Part shown: in pieces, positions 1 to 6,361 of the stretch
Layout: each line of letters begins with the position of its first letter
Position numbering within the stretch: position 1 is the first letter of the stretch
Assembly (NCBI GenBank): GCA_050692915.1
Contig: JBOGVU010000105.1
Span: 1 to 8,032, forward strand
Source: CALAEC01 sp050692915
GTDB taxonomy: Bacteria; Actinomycetota; UBA4738; CALAEC01
Direction of reading: 5' to 3'
DNA length: 8,032 nt
The notes under the pieces: model-generated
Databases searched by the model: none
Told to the model about the DNA's origin: nothing
The model's input: only the letters and a program-made list of their open reading frames with translations
Position numbers and translations under genes: made by a program

Positions 1-912
1 GAGTATCCGAACGCCGCCGGCGTCTCGATCCAGGAGGTCCAGGAGACCATGGCGGGGTTCGGCCGCGACGACGCCGTGGTCCAGCTCATCGACGGCCAGG
101 AGCTGAACGTCCGCACCGGCACGCTGGGGGGGCAGCGGACGGACGTCCTCGAGGCCCTGGCCGACCAGGCCGGGATCCGGCCGGACGAGATCAACGTGGA
201 GGAGATCGGGCCCCAGTGGGGGGAGCAGATCTCCCAGAAGGCGTTGCTCGCCTTCCTCATCTCGATCGCCATGGTGGTCCTGTACATCTCGTTCCGGTTC
301 GAGCTGAAGATGGCCGCGGCGGCGCTGGCGGCGCTCCTCCACGACCTGGTGATCACGGCCGGGATCTACGCACTGGCCGGCCGGGAGGTGACGCCGGAGA
401 CGGTGATCGCCATCCTGACGATCCTCGGGTACTCCCTGTACGACACCGTGGTGATCTTCGACAAGGTCAAGGAGAACACCGAGTCCCAGGCGCTGGTGGC
501 CAGGGAGACGTACGCGGGCGCGGTGAACATGACCATGAACCAGGTGTTCATGCGATCGGTGAACACCAGCCTGACCACGCTCGTCCCCATCGCGGCCCTC
601 CTCTTCTTCGGCGGCGATACCCTCAAGGACTTCGCGTTCGCGCTGTTCGTGGGGGTCACCGCGAGCAGCTACTCGTCCATCTTCACGGCGGCCCCGCTCC
701 TGGTGGTCCTGAAGGAGCGTGAGCCGAAGATGACCGAGATCCGCCAGCGGGTCAGTCGCCGTGAGACCGCCCGTCCGGCCCTGGCCCCGGTCCCAGAGGC
801 GATCGAGGAGCGCGAGCTGGCGCCGGCGGTGACCCGCACCCCGGCGCGGCGACCCCAGCAGGCTCGGCGGAAGCCGAAGAAGAAGCCCCGATCCAAGCGG
901 AAGAGGAGGTAG
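1..912 (+). CDS. secF: Protein translocase subunit SecF (5' end outside the window)
   Basis: SecF pairs with SecD in the cytoplasmic membrane and uses the proton gradient to help pull preproteins through SecYEG. The frame is open from base 1 to the TAG at 910-912, giving 303 residues. The in-frame ATG at 49 is internal, because the sequence before it already reads as the SecF periplasmic domain (DDAVVQ..., residues 20-70). Hydrophobic segments begin at about residue 81 and continue to about 236. The family hallmark GYSLYDTVVIFDKVKEN lies at residues 143-159, followed by the usual N-M-N-Q-x-x-x-R-S-x-N-T-S segment. The protein ends in a long Pro/Arg/Lys-rich cytoplasmic tail (from about residue 240). 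SecD is expected just upstream. The next gene starts 8 bp downstream, so the genes are probably co-transcribed. Identification is secure from the hallmark motif. Confidence 0.96.
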   Translation, partial: EYPNAAGVSIQEVQETMAGFGRDDAVVQLIDGQELNVRTGTLGGQRTDVLEALADQAGIRPDEINVEEIGPQWGEQISQKALLAFLISIAMVVLYISFRFELKMAAAALAALLHDLVITAGIYALAGREVTPETVIAILTILGYSLYDTVVIFDKVKENTESQALVARETYAGAVNMTMNQVFMRSVNTSLTTLVPIAALLFFGGDTLKDFAFALFVGVTASSYSSIFTAAPLLVVLKEREPKMTEIRQRVSRRETARPALAPVPEAIEERELAPAVTRTPARRPQQARRKPKKKPRSKRKRR

Positions 913-920
913 GGAACGGC

Positions 921-1400
921 GTGGCCGACGTCGAGGAAACCAAGCTCCCGGGCCTCGGCATCAGATACGAGTTCCTCACCGCCCGGGGGAGTCGAGTGGG
1001 CGTGATCCACCACCGGACCGGTCGCCGGGAGCTCCTCCTCTACGATCAGGAGGATCCCGATACCGTCCGGAACGTCGTCGCCCTCGACCCCGACGACTGC
1101 AGGACGCTGGCCGAGCTCCTGGGCGGCTCCCGCGTGGCCGAGCAGCTCGAGCATCTTCAGCAGGTCGAGGGCCTGGCCATCGACTGGCTCCCCCTCCTGT
1201 CCAACAGCCCGTTCGCGGGCGCCACGATCGGGGACACCGAGGCGCGTCGGCGCACCGGCGTCTCGATCGTGGCCGTCCTCCGGGGTGATCAGGCGTTCCC
1301 GGCACCCGGGCCGGACCACCCGCTGGAGGCCGGGGACACGCTCCTGGTCGTGGGCACGCCTCGAGGGATCGAGGCCCTCGCCGTGCGGCTGCGCGCGTAG
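921..1400 (+). CDS. khtT: KhtT-like regulatory subunit of a cation:proton antiporter (RCK_C/TrkA-C domain)
   Basis: This is a 159-residue soluble protein with no membrane segment. The N-terminus reads LPGLGIRYEF (from residue 9), matching the LPGIG-x-x-x-E opening of the KhtT/YhaT family, followed by the HH-x-x-G-R-R-E-L segment. The C-terminal half (about 97-158) is a TrkA-C (RCK_C) fold: TGVSIVAVLRGD, a Pro-rich turn, then LEAGDTLLVVG. Length fits B. subtilis KhtT (about 165 aa). In that organism KhtT sits on the cytoplasmic side of the KhtU K+/H+ antiporter and gates it; its RCK_C domain binds cyclic di-AMP. I infer the same role here because the antiporter gene follows after 2 bp. The GTG start at 921 is supported by a GAGGAGG-type ribosome site overlapping the end of secF (903-910). 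Ligand binding cannot be read from the sequence. Confidence 0.82.
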   Translation: MADVEETKLPGLGIRYEFLTARGSRVGVIHHRTGRRELLLYDQEDPDTVRNVVALDPDDCRTLAELLGGSRVAEQLEHLQQVEGLAIDWLPLLSNSPFAGATIGDTEARRRTGVSIVAVLRGDQAFPAPGPDHPLEAGDTLLVVGTPRGIEALAVRLRA

Positions 1401-1402
1401 CG

Positions 1403-2602
1403 GTGTCGGGCTCGCTGCTCCTCCTCGAGCTGGGAGCCATCATCTTGGGGCTGGCCCTGCTGGCTCGGCTGGCCGGGCGGTTCGGATTCTCGCCGATCCC
1501 CCTGTACCTCCTGACGGGCTTGGCTTTCGGACGGGGCGGCCTCCTTCCCGTTGTCACGGCTGAGGAGTTCATCGAGACCGGCGCAGAGATCGGGGTGATC
1601 CTCCTGCTGCTCCTCTTGGGCCTGGAGTACACCGGTGAGGAGCTGACCAGGGGCCTGAGGACCGGCGCCGTCAGCGGGGCCATCGACCTGGTCCTCAACG
1701 CCGCTCCCGGGTTGGCCGCCGGGCTCCTGCTCGGGTGGGGCCCGGTCTCGGCGATCCTCCTGGCCGGGGTGACCTACATCTCGTCCTCCGGGATCGTGGC
1801 CAAGCTGCTGTCCGACCTGGGGTGGGTGGGGAACCGGGAGACGCCCGCGGTGTTGTCGATCCTGGTGCTGGAGGACCTGGTGATGGCGGCCTACCTGCCC
1901 GTGGTGGCGGTGCTGCTGCTGGGGGTCGGCCTGGCGTCAGCGGTTCTCACGGTTGCGGCCGCCGTCGCCGTGGCCGCGGCGTTCCTGGTGATCTCGGTCC
2001 GGTTCGGCCCCGCCCTCAGCAGGATGATCTTCAGCCACTCCGACGAGGCCCTGCTCCTGACGATCCTGGGGGTGGCGCTCCTGGCCGCCGGGGTGGCCCA
2101 ACAGCTCCAGGTGTCGGCCGCGGTGGGGGCGTTCCTGGTGGGGATCGGCATCTCCGGCCCCGCCGCCGATCGGGCCCAGACCCTGCTGACGCCGATCCGG
2201 GACCTATTTGGGGGGGTGTTCTTCGCGTTCTTCGGACTGTCCCTCGATCCGGCCGCCATCCCTCCGGTCCTGTGGCCGGCCCTGGTGCTGGCCGCCGCGG
2301 GCATCGTGACCAAGGCGACCACCGGATGGTTCGCGGGCAGGCAGCTTGGGGTCGGCGTCCGGGGCAGGTTCCGGGCCGGCGCGCTGCTGGCCGCGCGGGG
2401 GGAGTTTTCCATCGTCATCGCGGCCCTCGGGGCAGCCAGCGGCGCTCACCCTCGATTGGCCCCGGTCACCGCCACCTACGTCCTGACCCTGGCGGTGGTG
2501 GGACCGATCCTGGCTCGGGCGGCCGACCGCCTGGGGCCGCGGATCCCTCCCCAACGATCCCCGACGGATGCCACAATGGTCCCGGAGGGAGAGGCCGAGT
2601 GA
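1403..2602 (+). CDS. khtU: KhtU-like CPA2 family K+(Na+)/H+ antiporter
   Basis: This 399-residue integral membrane protein is hydrophobic almost throughout, with roughly 10-12 spans, and fits the Na+/H+ exchanger family (Pfam 00999, CPA2). Visible family marks are SSSGIVAKLL at residues 127-136, LVLEDL with the tandem acidic pair E157-D158 (the likely ion-binding site), FFAFFGLSLDP, and RGEFSIVIAALG from R332. There is no C-terminal Rossmann (TrkA-N) domain as in KefB/KefC. That fits a two-subunit KhtT-KhtU arrangement in which the regulatory part is the preceding gene. GTG at 1403 lies 2 bp after the khtT stop without a good ribosome site, suggesting translational coupling. The product should export K+ (or Na+) in exchange for protons, for pH or osmotic control. 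The ion is inferred from the pairing and not from a specificity residue. Confidence 0.85.
   Translation: MSGSLLLLELGAIILGLALLARLAGRFGFSPIPLYLLTGLAFGRGGLLPVVTAEEFIETGAEIGVILLLLLLGLEYTGEELTRGLRTGAVSGAIDLVLNAAPGLAAGLLLGWGPVSAILLAGVTYISSSGIVAKLLSDLGWVGNRETPAVLSILVLEDLVMAAYLPVVAVLLLGVGLASAVLTVAAAVAVAAAFLVISVRFGPALSRMIFSHSDEALLLTILGVALLAAGVAQQLQVSAAVGAFLVGIGISGPAADRAQTLLTPIRDLFGGVFFAFFGLSLDPAAIPPVLWPALVLAAAGIVTKATTGWFAGRQLGVGVRGRFRAGALLAARGEFSIVIAALGAASGAHPRLAPVTATYVLTLAVVGPILARAADRLGPRIPPQRSPTDATMVPEGEAE
2584..2591 (+). promoter_or_regulatory. Ribosome binding site of apt, inside the end of khtU
   Basis: GGAGGGAG lies 7 nt before the GTG at 2599 and within the khtU coding sequence. It fixes the apt start, since the open frame itself extends far upstream inside khtU. 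The khtU stop TGA (2600-2602) overlaps the GTG as GTGA, a classic arrangement for coupled translation. Confidence 0.7.
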
Positions 2603-3126
2603 ACGACAACCTGGACAGGGTCAAGGCGCTGATCCGTGAGGTGCCGAACTTCCCCCAAGAGGGGATCGTGTTCAAGGACATCACGCCTCTTCTGGCCGAC
2701 GAGGTGGCGTTCTCGTCGGTGATCGACATGATCGTGGTCCACTACGGGCGGGGGACCGTCGACAAGGTCGTGGGGATCGAGGCGCGGGGGTTCATCCTGG
2801 CCTCGCCCGTGGCGTACCACTTCGGGGCCGGGTTCGTGCCGGTCCGGAAGGCCGGCAAGCTGCCCTGGAACACCGAGGCGGAGTCGTACGAGCTCGAGTA
2901 CGGGACCGAGACGCTCGAGATCCACCAGGACGCCTTCCGGCCGGGAGAGCGGGTTCTGATCGTCGACGACGTCCTGGCCACCGGGGGGACCGCCGAGGCC
3001 ACGGCGGAGCTCGTGGAGCGTCTCGGCGGCAAGGTCGTGGGGATCGCCTGCCTGGTCGAGCTCTCCTTCCTGAAGGGCCGGGAGAAGATCAAGGGCTACG
3101 ACTTCTTCCCCCTGGTCACCTACTGA
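2599..3126 (+). CDS. apt: Adenine phosphoribosyltransferase
   Basis: Apt converts adenine plus PRPP to AMP and pyrophosphate in purine salvage in the cytoplasm. The 175-residue length is usual. The N-terminal IREVPNFPQEGIVFKDITPLL, VVGIEARGFILASPVA, PVRKAGKLPW and ESYELEYGTE segments are all standard for Apt. The PRPP-binding loop VLIVDDVLATGGT is at residues 119-131, with acidic D123-D124. The GTG start at 2599 was chosen over the longer open frame because the Apt homology begins there (NDNLDRVKALI) and a ribosome site precedes it. It overlaps khtU by four bases and precedes rel, the usual secDF-apt-rel order apart from the inserted khtTU pair. Apt-rel adjacency links purine recycling with alarmone synthesis. 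Confidence 0.96.
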   Translation: MNDNLDRVKALIREVPNFPQEGIVFKDITPLLADEVAFSSVIDMIVVHYGRGTVDKVVGIEARGFILASPVAYHFGAGFVPVRKAGKLPWNTEAESYELEYGTETLEIHQDAFRPGERVLIVDDVLATGGTAEATAELVERLGGKVVGIACLVELSFLKGREKIKGYDFFPLVTY

Positions 3127-3150
3127 GCCCGCTGCGCCTCGGCCCCCCCG

Positions 3151-3156
3151 TACAAT
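3151..3156 (+). promoter_or_regulatory. Possible -10 element upstream of rel
   Basis: TACAAT matches the TANNNT consensus of actinobacterial housekeeping -10 elements and lies in the short apt-rel gap. A start about 7 nt further on (near 3163) would give a leader of roughly 16 nt to GTG 3179. No TTGACA-like -35 is seen at the right distance; that region is only C/G-rich. This is a candidate internal promoter only. Confidence 0.33.
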
Positions 3157-3163
3157 GGTTCGT

Positions 3164-3170
3164 GAGGAGG
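3164..3170 (+). promoter_or_regulatory. Ribosome binding site deciding the rel start
   Basis: GAGGAGG lies 8 nt before the in-frame GTG at 3179. The longer alternative start, ATG at 3155, has no purine-rich site before it (the preceding bases are a C-run), so the GTG is preferred. Confidence 0.65.
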
Positions 3171-3178
3171 CGAGCCGC

Positions 3179-5419
3179 GTGGAGGAGCTGAAGGCACCCG
3201 ACCGTCGGGGAGGCCTCCTCTCGCGCCTGCCGTTCGTCTCGTCGGGCGCGCCCGAGGAGGCCGGCGGCCTCGAGGGCCTCCTGCGCAAGGTCCGGGCATA
3301 CAACCCCAAGGCCGACGTCAGGCAGGTCGAGCGGGCCTTCGACTTCGCGGCGGAGTCCCATCGCGGCCAGCTCCGGAAGTCCGGGGAACCGTTCATCCGA
3401 CATCCCCTCGGCGTGGCCCACATCCTGGCGGACATGGGCATGGACACCACGACGCTCGTCTCGGCGCTCCTGCACGATGTGGTCGAGGACACCGACCTCT
3501 CCCTGGAGACGATCGAGTCGGAGTTCGGCGACGAGGTCGGCGCGATCGTCGACGGGCTCACGAAGCTGGATCGGATCGAGTACCGGACCAGGGAGCAGGA
3601 GCAGGCCGAGAACGTCCGCAAGATGATCGTGGCCATGGCCCGGGACATCCGGGTGCTGATCATCAAGCTCGCCGACCGGCTCCACAACATGCGCACCCTG
3701 GACGCCCTCCCCCGAAGGCGTCAAGAGGAGATCGCCACCGAGACCCTGGAGATCTACGCGCCGCTGGCCCACCGCCTGGGGATCTTCCAGATCAAGTGGG
3801 AGCTGGAGGATCTGTCATTCGCCACCCTCCATCCGAAGCCTTTCGAGGAGATCCACAACCTGGTAGGCAAGGCCGAGGGCGAGCGGGCCGAGTACACCGC
3901 CGGGGTCCTCGATGAGGTGAACGGCCAGCTCCGCTCGGTGAAGGTGAAGGCCGAGGTCGACGGCCGCCCGAAGCACCTGTACAGCGTGTACGAGAAGATG
4001 GTCCTCAGGGGCAAGGAGTTCAGCGAGATCTACGACCTGGTGGGGATAAGGGTCCTGGTCGAGACCGTCAAGGACTGCTACGCGGCGCTCGGGGCCATCC
4101 ATTCGATCTGGAAGCCGGTTCCCGGCCGGTTCAAGGACTACATCGCCATGCCCAAGTTCAACATGTACCAGTCGCTGCACACGACCGTGATCGGGCCCGA
4201 GGGCCGCCCGCTCGAGGTCCAGATCCGCACCCAGCAGATGCATCGGACCGCCGAGTTCGGCATCGCCGCCCACTGGCGCTACAAGGAGTCGGGGAAGCGG
4301 AAGGAGGAGGCGTCCGACATCGCCTGGCTCGCCCAGATGCTGGAGTGGCAGAAGGACATGGCCGATCCCCGGGAGTTCATGGAGGGCCTTCGGATAGACC
4401 TCTACAACGACCGGGCGTTCTGTTTCACGCCGAAGGGCGACGTGGTGGACCTGCCCGCCGAGGCCACGCCGATCGACTTCGCCTACGCCATCCACACCGA
4501 GGTCGGGCACCGGTGCATCGGGGCGAAGGTGAACGGCAAGCTGGTGCCCCTGGACTACAAGCTGCAGACCGGCGACACCGTGGACGTCCTGACCTCCAAG
4601 GGCCAAGACGCCGCCCCCAGCCGGGACTGGCTCCAGTTGGTGGCCACGCCGCGGGCCCGGAACAAGATCCGGCAGTGGTTCTCCCGGGAGCGCCGCGAGG
4701 ACGCCATGGACACCGGCCGCGACATGCTCCAGCGGGAGCTCCGCAAGCAGGGCCTCCCCCTGAAGCGGCTGACCACCGAGGACACCCTGTCCCGGGTCGC
4801 CGCGGATCTCAAGTACCCGTCGATCGACGCGATGCTCGTGGCGGTGGGGGAGGGCCACGTCTCGCCGCAGTCGGTGGCGGTCCGCCTGACCCGGATGATC
4901 TCCCAGGACGAGGAGGAAGAGGTCGCGGAGGTCCCGCCGGCCCGGCCGGTCCGGCTGGCCCCCCGGTCGGAGAAGCCGGTGCTGGTGGCAGGTGCCGACG
5001 ACCTGTGGGTGAACCTGGCGCGGTGCTGCACGCCGGTCCCCGGCGACGAGATCGTGGGGTTCGTCACCAGGGGAAGGGGGGTGTCGGTGCACCGGGCCGA
5101 CTGCCCGAATGCCCGGGCCCTGGCCACGCAGGCCGATCGTTTCATCGACGTGTCCTGGCGCCCCGGCAAGGGGACGTCGTTCGTGGTTGCGGTCCAGATC
5201 GAGGCCCTGGACCGCAAGAAGCTCCTGGGGGACGTGGCCACCGCCCTGGCCGAGCACCAGATCAACATCCTGTCCGCCACCTCGACCGTGGGGAAGGACA
5301 TGGTGGCGAAGCTCCGGTTTACCTTCGAGCTCGCCGACATCACCCACCTGGCGGGGATCCTGCAGAGCGTCAAGAAGGTCGACAGCGTCTTCGACGCCTA
5401 CCGCGTGGTCCCCGGCTGA
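3179..5419 (+). CDS. rel: Bifunctional (p)ppGpp synthetase/hydrolase (RelA/SpoT family)
   Basis: Rel makes and degrades (p)ppGpp, the stringent-response alarmone, and senses uncharged tRNA at the ribosome. From GTG 3179 it is 746 residues, usual for long RSH enzymes. The order is: HD hydrolase domain with H61, H75, the HDVVED motif at 99-104 and LADRLHN (D166, N170), all apparently intact; synthetase domain with RFKD at 317-320 and the KFNMYQSLHTTV loop; TGS domain (about 413-475, FCFTPKGDVVDLP); helical region; a Cys-containing domain (RCCTPVPGDEIVGF near 615, later DCPN); and a C-terminal ACT domain (about 668-745). RFKD, not the EXDD of E. coli RelA, marks the bifunctional class. An in-frame ATG at 3155 would add 8 residues but lacks a ribosome site. 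No key residue appears missing. Confidence 0.96.
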   Translation: MEELKAPDRRGGLLSRLPFVSSGAPEEAGGLEGLLRKVRAYNPKADVRQVERAFDFAAESHRGQLRKSGEPFIRHPLGVAHILADMGMDTTTLVSALLHDVVEDTDLSLETIESEFGDEVGAIVDGLTKLDRIEYRTREQEQAENVRKMIVAMARDIRVLIIKLADRLHNMRTLDALPRRRQEEIATETLEIYAPLAHRLGIFQIKWELEDLSFATLHPKPFEEIHNLVGKAEGERAEYTAGVLDEVNGQLRSVKVKAEVDGRPKHLYSVYEKMVLRGKEFSEIYDLVGIRVLVETVKDCYAALGAIHSIWKPVPGRFKDYIAMPKFNMYQSLHTTVIGPEGRPLEVQIRTQQMHRTAEFGIAAHWRYKESGKRKEEASDIAWLAQMLEWQKDMADPREFMEGLRIDLYNDRAFCFTPKGDVVDLPAEATPIDFAYAIHTEVGHRCIGAKVNGKLVPLDYKLQTGDTVDVLTSKGQDAAPSRDWLQLVATPRARNKIRQWFSRERREDAMDTGRDMLQRELRKQGLPLKRLTTEDTLSRVAADLKYPSIDAMLVAVGEGHVSPQSVAVRLTRMISQDEEEEVAEVPPARPVRLAPRSEKPVLVAGADDLWVNLARCCTPVPGDEIVGFVTRGRGVSVHRADCPNARALATQADRFIDVSWRPGKGTSFVVAVQIEALDRKKLLGDVATALAEHQINILSATSTVGKDMVAKLRFTFELADITHLAGILQSVKKVDSVFDAYRVVPG

Positions 5420-5472
5420 GGCCGGGCATCGCGACCCTACCGCCCGAGAAATCACCCGCCCGGGTGGCACGA

Positions 5473-5490
5473 ATCCCTCGATCGGGGGAT
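5473..5490 (+). other. Short hairpin downstream of rel
   Basis: ATCCCTC and GGGGGAT form a 7-bp stem (one T-G wobble) around a GATC loop, about 54 bp after the rel stop. No T-run follows, so it is not a standard intrinsic terminator. It may mark the end of the rel transcript or be part of the leader of the next gene. In DNA this GC content, short inverted repeats are common by chance. Confidence 0.35.
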
Positions 5491-5505
5491 GTCCCTAGAC
5501 CGACC

Positions 5506-5530
5506 CGGTCCTAGTGTGTCGACGGGACCG
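5506..5530 (+). promoter_or_regulatory. Inverted repeat enclosing a possible -10 element before the secreted-protein gene
   Basis: CGGTCC (5506-5511) and its exact complement GGACCG (5525-5530) are separated by 13 bases. The spacer begins with TAGTGT (5512-5517), which fits TANNNT. A second, smaller inverted repeat, GACCG-ACC-CGGTC (5498-5510), overlaps the left arm. The layout resembles an operator over a promoter for the gene starting at 5574. No convincing -35 hexamer is visible, and the arms are only 6 bp. Confidence 0.3.
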
Positions 5531-5573
5531 ATGGCGACCCGAAAGGGGGAGGGGTGGCCCGAGAGGGGGAGCC

Positions 5574-6209
5574 ATGGGTATCAGCCGCACCACCTCGGAT
5601 GGGGGACGGCACTCGGGGAAGGGCATCCTTGTCAGGATGCTGGCGTCGGGTTTGTCGCTCTTCGTCCTCGCCCCGGCCGGCGTGGGCGCCCAGGAGCCGG
5701 TCTCCCAGGCGGACTGCGAGGCAGCCGTCCAGGCGACCGCTGAGGCCTACGATGCCGGTCGGACGCCCGATCCGGAGACCGAACAGCAGGCGCGGGACTG
5801 CACCACACCGGTCACCGAGGGGCCGATCGGCGAGCCGACCGTGACCACGACCAAGGGTGCCCTGCGCGGCACCTCGTGCAAGACGATCCACGCGGGCTAC
5901 GGGTACGTGAACGCGTTCGGGCAGGTGTTTGCCTCGTTCGTGGGGCATCTGAGTTGGTGCTACAACGGCAACAAGGTCCAGGGTGGAGACTTCTGGATCA
6001 CACCCCATTCGTGTTGCTTCTGGTTCTACGAGGGGGTCGTGCACAGCACGAATCTGGGGTGCTTCGGGGGGTGTGAGTACGTGTACCGTCACAGGATGGG
6101 AAGCTTCATCTTCAATCCCCCCTGGCCGGCGGTAACCACACGCGTCCAGCCATGGTTCCAGATGTACGCAAACAGGTACGGCGGCTGGTGGAAGAACTCG
6201 GGAGGGTAA
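5574..6209 (+). CDS. Secreted cysteine- and aromatic-rich protein of unknown function
   Basis: I do not recognise this family. From ATG 5574 it is 211 residues. GAGAGGG (5561-5567) is a reasonable ribosome site; a GTG at 5514 opens the same frame but has poor support, and ATG 5637 would remove the basic n-region. Residues 1-21 contain R/H/K, residues 22-38 are hydrophobic (ASGLSLFVLAPAGVG), and cleavage is likely after V-G-A39, so the product is probably exported, perhaps through the Sec pathway served by secF. The mature part has an acidic, Ala/Gln-rich start with two Cys (48, 76). An aromatic-rich region follows with six more (102, 129, 147, 148, 163, 167), including WCYNG, an adjacent Cys pair and GCFGGC. 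The even number (8) suggests disulfides. It lacks catalytic motifs I can name. Codon use is looser than in neighbouring genes, suggesting a lineage-specific or acquired gene. The 47-codon membrane ORF starts directly after its stop. Confidence 0.78.
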   Translation: MGISRTTSDGGRHSGKGILVRMLASGLSLFVLAPAGVGAQEPVSQADCEAAVQATAEAYDAGRTPDPETEQQARDCTTPVTEGPIGEPTVTTTKGALRGTSCKTIHAGYGYVNAFGQVFASFVGHLSWCYNGNKVQGGDFWITPHSCCFWFYEGVVHSTNLGCFGGCEYVYRHRMGSFIFNPPWPAVTTRVQPWFQMYANRYGGWWKNSGG

Positions 6210-6210
6210 G

Positions 6211-6354
6211 ACGAAGAGACTCATCGAGGCGTTCCGCAGGCGTCCCATCCGCACGTTGATCGTGTTCGCGGTGATCGTGTACCTGATCGGGCTGATGGTC
6301 GTCCTGGTCATCGGTCTGTTCGTCGAGCAGCCACCGATCATCATCCGCGAATGA
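6211..6354 (+). CDS. Small single-span membrane protein, no standard start codon
   Basis: The frame ending at TGA 6352-6354 reads KRLIEAFRRRPIRT, then about 23 hydrophobic residues (LIVFAVIVYLIG... to ...GLFV), then EQPPIIIRE. Third codon positions from 6214 onward are almost all G or C, a strong coding signal. The basic segment before the span predicts N-in topology. The frame opens after TAA at 6133-6135 with no ATG, GTG or TTG before the hydrophobic part; the first TTG (6256) and GTG (6262) would remove the basic segment. ACG at 6211, just after GGGAGGG (6200-6206), sits where a start should be, giving 47 residues. It could be a rare ACG start, a base error or mutation of ATG, or a decayed gene. 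It lies 1 bp after the secreted-protein stop and 7 bp before dtd. Function unknown. Confidence 0.5.
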   Translation, partial: TKRLIEAFRRRPIRTLIVFAVIVYLIGLMVVLVIGLFVEQPPIIIRE

Positions 6355-6361
6355 GAAGCCC

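Noticed and set aside
1735..2598. Upstream extension of the apt frame through khtU
   Set aside because: The extension is Gly/Arg/Pro-rich out-of-frame khtU sequence; Apt homology starts exactly at GTG 2599 with its own ribosome site.
2476..3696. Antisense open frame (406 codons) opposite apt and the start of rel
   Set aside because: Overlaps two confidently identified genes and shows no recognisable motif.
3815..5470. Long antisense open frame (551 codons) opposite rel
   Set aside because: Its translation is low-complexity His/Gly/Val/Leu-rich and mirrors the GC-biased codons of rel; rel itself is unmistakable. A typical high-GC shadow.
6207..6354. Programmed +1 frameshift fusing the secreted protein to the membrane span
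   Set aside because: No canonical slippery codon as in prfB, and the resulting topology would put the Arg/Lys cluster on the outer face; kept only as a minor alternative.
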